DNA from: Vibrio sp. D404a
Lineage (GTDB): Bacteria; Pseudomonadota; Gammaproteobacteria; Enterobacterales; Vibrionaceae
Reading direction: 5' to 3'
DNA length: 64,000 nucleotides
NCBI RefSeq assembly: GCF_030248535.1
Contig: NZ_JAHGAJ010000017.1
Location: 165,477-229,476, forward strand
In this document: one piece after another, positions 40,901 to 47,756 of the stretch
Layout: the number at the start of each line of letters is the position of its first letter
Numbering within the stretch: position 1 is the stretch's first letter
Translations under genes and position numbers: made by a program
Notes under the pieces: model-generated
Database searches by the model: none
Seen by the model: the letters and a program-made list of their open reading frames with translations, nothing else
Told to the model about the DNA's origin: nothing

Positions 40901-41319
40901 TTTCAACAGCTCCAGATGGTCACGCTGACTTCGAAATGGTATTACCTTCTGCCGTTGACAGTAAAGAGAACGTACTGGGTAGTTTTGCTTTATCTCTAAA
41001 ATATACTGACCACAGTAGTGATAACGGAACAATGGATGCTGATATCAACTTCGATTTACCATCCGATCAAGAGTCGTGTAGCTATCTAAATACACACTTT
41101 GAATCTTTCTGGATCACGGGAACAGATGTAAATGATAGTGAATTCAAGATTTCATCAACGGAGTGTTATGACGATCTAGGTGGTCATGATAACAGTGCCA
41201 ACTTTGATTTCGATTTCGATACTGAAATCAAACCAGATTCAACAGTAAGCTTCATTGCTTTTGCTAAAGATGGTGAGACGATAAATAGCGTTGCAGCAAG
41301 TTTGGTTTGGGATGATTAG
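37918..41319 (+). CDS. large surface lipoprotein, first paralogue
   Basis: 1133 residues. Lipoprotein signal MKKVSLLAASVAFALTGC with the acylated Cys18, then a Gly/Ser/Asp linker. An N-terminal domain begins GVVITGFDGYFKNAVVFVDN, like the region before helical domains in AcfD-type Vibrio proteins. It is followed by a conserved segment, SPITDLVAIE, a charged helical stretch to about 245, and beta domains (about 275-545). A middle region (about 560-855) has its own four or more cysteines. The last part (about 861-1133) is the shared module beginning LIGHTLYNI. It is acidic throughout. AAGGA lies before the ATG at 37918; an earlier in-frame start has no support. Lipid anchoring is secure; function is unknown. 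Confidence 0.82.
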   Translation: MKKVSLLAASVAFALTGCGGSDGDSSGAAPGGVVITGFDGYFKNAVVFVDNNNNGVWDLSSDQFLGLTDSKGQINLGVTKPAGTLALQTVTPANAAQANLIAIDPEKYAGIYTVDMDLPAQPVEHELVFRAPNGSGVISPITDLVAIESGNIANDVDGDGVVTEEEAIAAVGSALGDDNLDPYTDFVEGADADPVLHKTAQILTETKAANPTTYEDSATEIAKEADKAAESITDEDLLKDPSFKPEVPVADNGDVSEIPSSEIDNPDYKTTVNPEILKEIQSIADSLNLEVGTGNGQIYHTVEITDLFQDGNISSEQIDEFVDSITYNAEEIKKEFNFEVYLNDPNDSEKTGQRFLSLALPDGQELIKAGEVVIKLILPANESLKVNKVETEIKFVIGAGEAIAPKFNTEIADALQESVNGWVFVRNTQSKVYELDYSALFSNYHSIEVSSNAIVNGFTISEPSNNKVNISAFPLRSVEQDDTNYTIKLIATSEQGLKTTVELNLPEVVLGTPETCDELGNCDDFPIIKPIEEFDNQEECEDQGGYWYDNSCHADPKPVDPVNPTLGFTQQHFTKGGDWHMGSFEHGDAEIGYASLRVNSDNGQNEFCFASDDIDGNNTLSRNSWKTTLMNLDEGTGVIVPENDCEAATINDDGTISLSEGKSELKLTMLYQNMNGADYQIIMKSNEGELFWLDSTQTDFDTFSHAMAKDGYTEHFLIDDATNGYITYPLIDVFTYTETTRTPSETIIAEGTYDAYSLTENGETWTGLWSVEEQIQGMGQTTVFPDVDEDNNNAPITRHRNAYRDFGGIQIGIGDNNKGSNNLLGDNGFFYITSDNEETITSIYDGWVAKAPAEPDLDPSVLIGHTLYNIDHETLWSNDYSGPRPDGLAYCQSMLLDKNGNVYWSASESTTTCPEVDMSVVGGTWQLDSEKNLITVTEAEDFQMEFKLSDKFTSFTSNSIYQINDVEIEGGIYGDPSTFMAFDSQEDATRRLNTLSTAPDGHADFEMVLPSAVDSKENVLGSFALSLKYTDHSSDNGTMDADINFDLPSDQESCSYLNTHFESFWITGTDVNDSEFKISSTECYDDLGGHDNSANFDFDFDTEIKPDSTVSFIAFAKDGETINSVAASLVWDD

Positions 41320-41350
41320 ACTAAATAATTGCTGACAAGCTATCTAGCCT

Positions 41351-41377
41351 AAAGCCCCGCACTTGCGGGGCTTTTTA
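41351..41377 (+). terminator. terminator of the first lipoprotein gene
   Basis: AAAGCCCCGC-ACTT-GCGGGGCTTTTT, a 10-bp stem with a T tract, so the two lipoprotein genes are separate units. Confidence 0.92.
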
Positions 41378-41454
41378 TTTGGAAAGTAAATATAGCTTCA
41401 CGACAATTATAAATATATTGAATGCATTATTATATTTGGGGTTTTTATAAGATT

Positions 41455-41489
41455 CTTTACGGCTTTTTCTTCATTTTCCGTATCTTGAA
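41455..41489 (+). promoter_or_regulatory. ECF-type promoter candidate for the second lipoprotein gene
   Basis: TTTACGG (41456-41462), 16 bases, then CGT (41479-41481). It is the partner of the element at 37784-37818, although the surrounding leaders are otherwise dissimilar. The predicted leader is about 86 bases. Confidence 0.6.
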
Positions 41490-41574
41490 CCACCCTCACA
41501 CAAGCTGTAAAAACTAGCCAGTTTTATAAATAATTTCCAAAAATAATAGATTTCACTCGGTAAGGATGAAAAGA

Positions 41575-44352
41575 ATGAAGAAGGTTAGTTTACTAGCAGC
41601 GTCAGTGGCTATTGCACTATCAGGTTGTGGCGGTTCAGATGGTGGCTCATCAGGTGGAGCGACTCCGGGCGGCATCGTGATTACAGGTTTCGATGGTTAT
41701 TTCGAAAATGCAGTTGTGTTTGACGACGTCGGTCGACCTGGCGTTCTAGAGGTTGGCACTGATACCATTTTTGGCTTAACCGACAAAGATGGCAAAATCA
41801 CGCTTCCTGCAGACACTGAGATTGATGGAAAACTAGCACTAAAAACACTTCGTCCTGGTGATATGGACAAGGCTCTCGCTAATGAACTTTATGCATTAAA
41901 TCCTAACGGAAAAAATGTTCCCGAATTATTGGCGACATATACCGAAGATAGCGATCACAAAGGTCAACCAATGGCTAACAGTGTTGTGTTCCGCACCCCT
42001 GAAGGTACAGATAAAACAGCATTAGTTATCTCTCCAATCACCGATCTTGTTGCTATTGAAATGCAGAAAAACAATAGCTCACTTGAAGATGCGACAGCTA
42101 CTGTAAATGAAGATCTAGGCGGTTCGATCGAAGAGCCTATCGATCTATTTTCAGACTTTGTAGCAACGTCAAAAGACGATCTTGAAAGCGCACAGTTACA
42201 CAAAACAGCACAAATTCTTACTGAATCAAAAGCACAAGATCCAACGGCTTACGAAAATAACGTAAGCAGCATTACGGAAACCGCTGCAGAAACATCTCAA
42301 GAGATCGTAACTGAAGAAAACATGGGGTCTGAAGATCTTGTTAACGAGAAACCTGTTATCGATCCAAGCCAACCAGAAACCGCGGTATCTAACTACAAGC
42401 TACTCGTTGACTCTAGTGCACAAGCTACCCTTGAATCTGAATTTAAGAAACTAGAAGTTATTGAAGGCCAAGGGTTTACGCAGACTATTATTGTCCCTGA
42501 AAACTTATTCCAGGATAAGTACAGCGCTGAAGGAGCGTATCAAAGCATTGCTACCGCTCGCGCGAAAGTGAATGGTGAACAAGAGATTACTGTTACGCTA
42601 GAAGGCGAGATATTAACAATCTCTGCAAAAGAAAGCTTTGTACCGACCCTGAGCAGCTACATTGTTACTCTAACAGCAGATGATCGTGCTACTGCTGACT
42701 CAAAAGTATTGAGTGAGTTAAGTACTACATTCTCATTCGATGTTTCACTGGTAAACACCGCACCAAAAGTAGATCCGGAAGCACAATCAGAAATACAGCG
42801 CGAGATTACTGCCAACTGGACAATGAAGCAGGGTGAAGCGTTCTCAGCAGAGCTATCTGTTAGCGGCCTATTTACAGACCGTGAGGATGATACTCTAACT
42901 TATGACTCTAACATTAACTCTGTCGTAAAAGGTCTGACATCAAAATACGATGCTAAATTAGGCAAACTAATTATCTCAGGTCACCCGGAAACGCCAACAG
43001 AAGATATCAAGCAGTTCAACATCACAGCCGATGACGGACACACTGCGACATTTATGGTTTCGGAGCCAGCAACTTTTGATTTGCCAATCATTGCGATCGG
43101 CGATATCGCTGTCGACGAGGCGGTTGAAGCCGAACTTCAAAAGACAATCTCTGACACGTGGTCGCTTAAAGCTGGTGAAGAGTTCTCTGAGCAACTGGAT
43201 ATTAATGAGTTATTTACCTCGAACGTTTCTGGTGACGTTGAATACTACGCAAACTACGCGGCTCACGACAATAAGCCAGCAAGTAATCCAATCCCGGGCG
43301 TTTCAGTAAATGTAGATGAAAGTGGCTTAGTCACACTGGAAGGTAAACCTACATCGGAAACCAATGGTGTTATCCTTTACGTAGCAAAAGGAATCAATTT
43401 CTCTGGCGGTCAAGAGAATGACATTGAATCTAAAATGGTGACATTCGCACTACCAAACGTAAAACCAGCAGATATCACGCCTCCACCTGAAGGAGACCAC
43501 CCTCTAGTCAATAACACATGGTACTTCCTTGAAAGAGGCAAATTTGACGGTGATGGCAATGAATCGAACGATTACTCTCGAGTATGGTGTGATACTGTTC
43601 GATTCGAAGATGGTAATGTTTATTACAGTAATCGAACCGTTGAAAACAAAAACGAGTGTACTTCAGAGGCAGATGAGTTGGTCGGTACCTATTCTATCGA
43701 AGGCAATAGCTTAGTTGCAGCTTACGCAGAAGGTAGTGAAGCTTTCAATATCACCTATGATGTGACCAACGATTACGATAGCAATGAAATATCACAAGGC
43801 GCTGTAACACTACTTCAAACGGAAGATGGCGAATCAAGTCGTTACACTTGGTTTAAGAGTGAACTGGATGCTGAGAAACGTATTCAAGTAGCATCGAGCG
43901 ATAACTCTGATGTAAGAGATGCCGCTATCTACTGGCCAAGCTCTCAAGAAGATACGTTCAAACTGATCTCTACTACCCTTCAGATGGATGTGGCTAATGG
44001 CTCAGGTAATTCTCATGATTACATTAAAGTGTGGATGAATGGCATCAGCTGTGACGGTCTATTTGAAGGTCAGGATGGTGATGAGGCTATTTTTGATAGC
44101 TTTAGAGTTACTTTTGACGATAACCACAATGGTATCTACGCGAACAGTAACTCTTGTGACACAGTAGAAGAAGATGGAACGCCTAATGCTGTGATCTCAT
44201 TCTTATTCGGCTTGAATAACAATAACCGCCTTGAGCTAGATGAGACATACAGCATCATGGGTAAAATATCCGATGGTTCAAGCAACTGGAGTCATTACAT
44301 TACTGATATCAGCTTCAACATGACTTGGGATGGTGTGTCTAACGACGATTAA
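41575..44352 (+). CDS. large surface lipoprotein, second paralogue
   Basis: 925 residues. The signal MKKVSLLAASVAIALSGC is nearly identical to that of its upstream neighbour, with Cys18 acylated. The N-terminal GIVITGFDGYFENAVVFDDV domain and the SPITDLVAIE segment are shared too. Two or three cadherin-like repeats follow (about 255-630: ELSVSGLFTDREDDTLTYDS), then the C-terminal module from about 641 (HPLVNNTWYFLERGKFDGDG) with paired cysteines. It is acidic with many Asp/Asn loops that could bind Ca2+. The ATG at 41575 has AAGG at 8-bp spacing; the ATG three codons earlier abuts it. It probably arose by duplication of its neighbour. Confidence 0.82.
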   Translation: MKKVSLLAASVAIALSGCGGSDGGSSGGATPGGIVITGFDGYFENAVVFDDVGRPGVLEVGTDTIFGLTDKDGKITLPADTEIDGKLALKTLRPGDMDKALANELYALNPNGKNVPELLATYTEDSDHKGQPMANSVVFRTPEGTDKTALVISPITDLVAIEMQKNNSSLEDATATVNEDLGGSIEEPIDLFSDFVATSKDDLESAQLHKTAQILTESKAQDPTAYENNVSSITETAAETSQEIVTEENMGSEDLVNEKPVIDPSQPETAVSNYKLLVDSSAQATLESEFKKLEVIEGQGFTQTIIVPENLFQDKYSAEGAYQSIATARAKVNGEQEITVTLEGEILTISAKESFVPTLSSYIVTLTADDRATADSKVLSELSTTFSFDVSLVNTAPKVDPEAQSEIQREITANWTMKQGEAFSAELSVSGLFTDREDDTLTYDSNINSVVKGLTSKYDAKLGKLIISGHPETPTEDIKQFNITADDGHTATFMVSEPATFDLPIIAIGDIAVDEAVEAELQKTISDTWSLKAGEEFSEQLDINELFTSNVSGDVEYYANYAAHDNKPASNPIPGVSVNVDESGLVTLEGKPTSETNGVILYVAKGINFSGGQENDIESKMVTFALPNVKPADITPPPEGDHPLVNNTWYFLERGKFDGDGNESNDYSRVWCDTVRFEDGNVYYSNRTVENKNECTSEADELVGTYSIEGNSLVAAYAEGSEAFNITYDVTNDYDSNEISQGAVTLLQTEDGESSRYTWFKSELDAEKRIQVASSDNSDVRDAAIYWPSSQEDTFKLISTTLQMDVANGSGNSHDYIKVWMNGISCDGLFEGQDGDEAIFDSFRVTFDDNHNGIYANSNSCDTVEEDGTPNAVISFLFGLNNNNRLELDETYSIMGKISDGSSNWSHYITDISFNMTWDGVSNDD

Positions 44353-44372
44353 TCTTTTTCAGCGATAAAAAC

Positions 44373-44405
44373 AAAAACCCCAGCCAATTGCTGGGGTTTC
44401 TTTTA
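44373..44405. terminator. bidirectional terminator, lipoprotein / SPOR gene
   Basis: AAACCCCAGC-CAATT-GCTGGGGTTT followed by TCTTTT on the plus strand and an A/T tract on the minus strand, between convergent genes. Confidence 0.88.
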
Positions 44406-44446
44406 TCTAGACCTTTTGGCCTACCGTAACTCAAATGCTCTTAAAG

Positions 44447-45481
44447 CTACTTCACACACATTACGTTAAGAAGCGATGAGCCTTTCAGTTGGGTGACATT
44501 ACCATTAGTAAACAAGCCTTTTTTCTGTGCGCCCCAATATGGCAGGTGCATCGGCCAGTCCTTCTGCTCCATCACTTTTGAGCCTAAGATAGTTTGCCAG
44601 TCCTGCTCGCTCATTAGCTCCATGCCTAAGCCGTTACACGTCTGTGTGGCTTGGTCATAGTCAAGGCGGCTCCATGGCTTACCTTGCTCCATATAAAACT
44701 GCTGCTTACCGTCCAAAATGTATGGCACGGAGTAAGTCTTTCCAGACACAGAAGCCGTTAATCGAACCTCTACCTCACCTTGGCTGCCTGCTTGGTCAGG
44801 GAGAGATTTGATCGCCATAGGCTCAACAGAAGCTGATTGGGCTACCGTCTTAGGTTCTGCCACCTTAGGCGCAGGTGCTTTTGGTGCCGGCACTTTAGTC
44901 GCAGCGACAGGAGCTGCGGTAGCTTTCGCCGTTGAACGCACTTTTGGTTGGTCTTCCACTCTTGGTTTAACCACAGCCTTCTCTGCCTGAGGTTTTGATG
45001 CCGCAAGAGGGGTTACGTTCGCTGACTGAGACTTGTCGACCATACGAATGAAGGCTTCCTTGTAGCCTGCAACCTTGCGCACCTGAAGCAACTCTTTGCG
45101 TGCATCAGCATAAGTAGAATAAGGACCAATCAAGCAACGGTAGTTACCCTGCTCTGGCTTCATCCAGACGTTGGTCGAGATGTTCTTGTAGATAGGTTTC
45201 GCTTTCTCTAGCGGCAGAGGGTCGTTAAGCAGACCACACTGAACCCAGAATAAATTACTTTCAGAGTGAGTTTTGGGTGCTTTGCTTCCCCATATCCCTT
45301 TACCAATTGGACAAGAGGCTTCCAGCTGAGGCAGTTGGTCTGTGCTCGCCTGAGTTGCATCACATAACACCGATTCGGCGGACACATGGCCAGACAGCGA
45401 CGCCCCTGCAACGAACAACGCCAAACCCAATCCTTTGCGAGAACCACGACATACTGCATTAATTGTCAATTTCATACCCAT
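44447..45481 (-). CDS. SPOR-domain exported protein
   Basis: 344 residues. A signal peptide (GLGLALFVAGASLSGHVSA) is followed by a SPOR-like domain (about 75-145: NLFWVQCGLLNDPLPLEKAK, then YRCLIGPYSTYADARKELLQ), which normally binds denuded septal peptidoglycan. A Pro/Ala/Lys-rich linker (about 150-230) leads to a C-terminal domain (about 240-344) with the pattern YDQATQTCNGLGMELMSEQD ... LLNVMCVK, resembling a compact C-type-lectin-like fold with one disulfide. GAGGG precedes the ATG at 45481. A role at the division site is inferred from the SPOR domain only. Confidence 0.82.
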   Translation of the reverse strand: MGMKLTINAVCRGSRKGLGLALFVAGASLSGHVSAESVLCDATQASTDQLPQLEASCPIGKGIWGSKAPKTHSESNLFWVQCGLLNDPLPLEKAKPIYKNISTNVWMKPEQGNYRCLIGPYSTYADARKELLQVRKVAGYKEAFIRMVDKSQSANVTPLAASKPQAEKAVVKPRVEDQPKVRSTAKATAAPVAATKVPAPKAPAPKVAEPKTVAQSASVEPMAIKSLPDQAGSQGEVEVRLTASVSGKTYSVPYILDGKQQFYMEQGKPWSRLDYDQATQTCNGLGMELMSEQDWQTILGSKVMEQKDWPMHLPYWGAQKKGLFTNGNVTQLKGSSLLNVMCVK

Positions 45482-45548
45482 CACTCAACCCTCAGGGGTA
45501 AAATTATTACCGACACAATGTCGATAAAAAATGAATTCCATTTTAGAC

Positions 45549-45569
45549 ATTATTGACTGCGTCAATAAT
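45549..45569. promoter_or_regulatory. 21-bp palindrome upstream of the SPOR gene
   Basis: ATTATTGAC-TGC-GTCAATAAT, perfect 9-bp arms, 68 bp before the SPOR start and 22 bp from the ABC operon terminator. A second small palindrome, CGACA-CAA-TGTCG, lies at 45511-45523. They are probably operator sites; the binding protein is unknown. Confidence 0.45.
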
Positions 45570-45591
45570 TCATAGTTCCTAAACTATAAGC

Positions 45592-45622
45592 AAAAAAAGA
45601 GCCGTAATTTCTTACGACTCTT
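45592..45622 (-). terminator. terminator of the peptide ABC operon
   Basis: On the minus strand AAGAGTCGTAA-GAAA-TTACGGCTCTT (one internal mismatch) is followed by seven T residues. Confidence 0.85.
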
Positions 45623-45662
45623 AGTTTAGTGAGCTTTTTTATTAAAAATCAATCGCTCGGGA

Positions 45663-46601
45663 TCAACCTTTATAAATTTTCGGGTTAAATACGTCGCGTA
45701 ACCAGTCACCTAGTAGGTTAATCACCAGTACTAGCGTTACCAGTACCACACCCGGGAAGGCAGTAATCCACCATGCACCAGAGAAGATGTAGTTAAAGCC
45801 GATACTGATCAGTGCACCAAGTGATGGTTGGTCTACCGGTAGGCCCAGACCTAGGAAAGAAAGTGCCGCTTCTGACATGATGGCATTTGCCACCTGTACC
45901 GTAGAGATAACCAGAATTGGAGAAAGACAGTTTGGTAGAATGTGGCGGAACATGATGCGAGGCGCTTTAAAGCCCATCACACGTGCTGCTTCCACATACT
46001 CTTTCTTCTTCTCTGCCAACACCGATGCACGAATCGTACGCGCATACTGCGGCCACTCTGCAATACCGATGATCACCACCAGCATCACTACCGCGTACTG
46101 CGCATAGAAGTCACTACCAAAGCTCGCCTTAAAGATAGCCGAGACAATGATCGCAACCATCATGGTTGAGAAGGACAGCTGAACATCGGCAAAACGCATC
46201 AAGAAGCTATCAATACGACCACCGAAGTAGCCCGCAGACAAACCAATAATGATACCCAGTGTTAGCTGAAGACCTACCGCCAAGAAACCAATCGTTAGTG
46301 ACAGACGAGAGCCGTAAAGCATGGTCGATAGAATGTCACGACCCTGCTCATCAGTACCCAGCAAGAAGCGCTCATCGCCATCTTCCATCCAAGACGGTGG
46401 TAGCTCTGAGTCCATGATGTCAATCGACGTCACATCGTATGGGTCAGTCGGCGCTAGAATCGGCGCCGCCAGAGCCATGATCAAGAATGCTGAAAATACG
46501 GCGAAGCTGAACATCGCCACTTTGTCGCGTAAGAAGTAGTACAGAATGTCTGACTGCTTGAATCGCTCCCAACGAGATGGAGCTGCTATAGTTTGTTCCA
46601 T
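45663..46601 (-). CDS. peptide-type ABC transporter permease (DppC/OppC family)
   Basis: 312 residues, inner membrane. An N-terminal OppC segment and six helices; the EAA loop interacting with the ATPase reads EAARVMGFKAPRIMFRHILP (about residues 185-204). It forms a heterodimer with the DppB-like permease encoded just upstream, whose stop lies 2 bp before this ATG. AAGGAG overlaps the end of that gene. Last gene of a four-gene importer operon. Confidence 0.93.
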   Translation of the reverse strand: MEQTIAAPSRWERFKQSDILYYFLRDKVAMFSFAVFSAFLIMALAAPILAPTDPYDVTSIDIMDSELPPSWMEDGDERFLLGTDEQGRDILSTMLYGSRLSLTIGFLAVGLQLTLGIIIGLSAGYFGGRIDSFLMRFADVQLSFSTMMVAIIVSAIFKASFGSDFYAQYAVVMLVVIIGIAEWPQYARTIRASVLAEKKKEYVEAARVMGFKAPRIMFRHILPNCLSPILVISTVQVANAIMSEAALSFLGLGLPVDQPSLGALISIGFNYIFSGAWWITAFPGVVLVTLVLVINLLGDWLRDVFNPKIYKG

Positions 46602-46603
46602 GA

Positions 46604-47581
46604 TTATGCTCCTTTCCCTGTAATGTTCACTGTTGGGTTAATGATGCCGTATAGCAGGTCAACAATGGTGTTGGTTACTACGAAAATCAGACCAACAAAA
46701 ATAACGTATGCGGTAATCAGTGGTGTATCCACTCGGTTAATCGCTTCAAGGAATAGGAAGCCGGTACCCGGCCACTGGAATACAGTTTCAGTAAGAATTG
46801 TGTAAGCCACCATGGTACCAATCTGAACACCACCTACCGTTAGTACAGGAAGCATGGTGTTTTTCAACGCATGTTGGTAGTAGATCTTGTTCAGTGCTAA
46901 GCCTTTCGCTTTACCGAACTTGATGTATTCAGAGCTTAGAACTTCCAGCATCTCAGAACGAACGAGACGGATAAACAGCGGTAGCATGATAGAAGCTAGC
47001 GCAATACTTGGCAGAACTAAGTGTGCAAGGCCATCCAGCGTAAAGAAGCCAGACTCCCAACCAAGCCAATTGGCGGTTTCACCACGTCCATAAGAAGGCA
47101 GCCAGCCAAGCTCAATAGAGAACACATACATCAGCATAATGGCCGTTAAGAACACCGGGATCGAGATACCGATACTACTGCCCGCCATGACTAGCTTGGT
47201 AAAGAAACTTTTTGGGTGAATCGCTGAGTAAACCCCAAGTGGGATCGACAAACAAACAATGATAAGCGATGCACCAAACACTAACTCAAGAGTGGCCACC
47301 AGCTTGTCTAAGATAACGTCCACAGCTGGACGCTTAAAGAAGTACGAAGTACCAAGATCACCTTGTAGAGCAGCGCCTACAAAGCGAGTGTATTTTGTAA
47401 TGAAGGGATCGTTGAGGCCCAGCTCATCACGCAGCGCTTGACGCTCCGCTTCTGAAACAGACTGACCTACCAACTCACGTAACGGGTCGCCCAGGTTATC
47501 CTGAATGGCAAACGCCACCAAACTGATCACAAACATCACTATCAGTGCCTGAAACAGGCGCTTGACCAGAAACGTAAACAT
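46604..47581 (-). CDS. peptide-type ABC transporter permease (DppB/OppB family)
   Basis: 325 residues with six membrane helices. The DppB hallmark N-terminus MFTFLVKRLFQALIVMFVIS is followed by a large periplasmic loop, and the EAA-type segment EYIKFGKAKGLALNKIYYQH is at about residues 222-241. It partners the DppC-like subunit downstream. A GGGGCAAGGA site precedes the ATG. It is separated by 175 bp from the binding-protein gene. Confidence 0.93.
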   Translation of the reverse strand: MFTFLVKRLFQALIVMFVISLVAFAIQDNLGDPLRELVGQSVSEAERQALRDELGLNDPFITKYTRFVGAALQGDLGTSYFFKRPAVDVILDKLVATLELVFGASLIIVCLSIPLGVYSAIHPKSFFTKLVMAGSSIGISIPVFLTAIMLMYVFSIELGWLPSYGRGETANWLGWESGFFTLDGLAHLVLPSIALASIMLPLFIRLVRSEMLEVLSSEYIKFGKAKGLALNKIYYQHALKNTMLPVLTVGGVQIGTMVAYTILTETVFQWPGTGFLFLEAINRVDTPLITAYVIFVGLIFVVTNTIVDLLYGIINPTVNITGKGA

Positions 47582-47756
47582 TCCTTGCCCCTTATCTATC
47601 CATGACTATCTAGTTAAGTCCGTAACTAGACAACAAATATTCAGTCTTAAAAAAGGTATCTAGCCAGACTGAAGGAAGACTAAATACCGAAACTTAATAG
47701 AACAACTTAAAAAGCGAGAGCCTGAACCAACAGGCTCTCACATCTAGCATGCTAGA

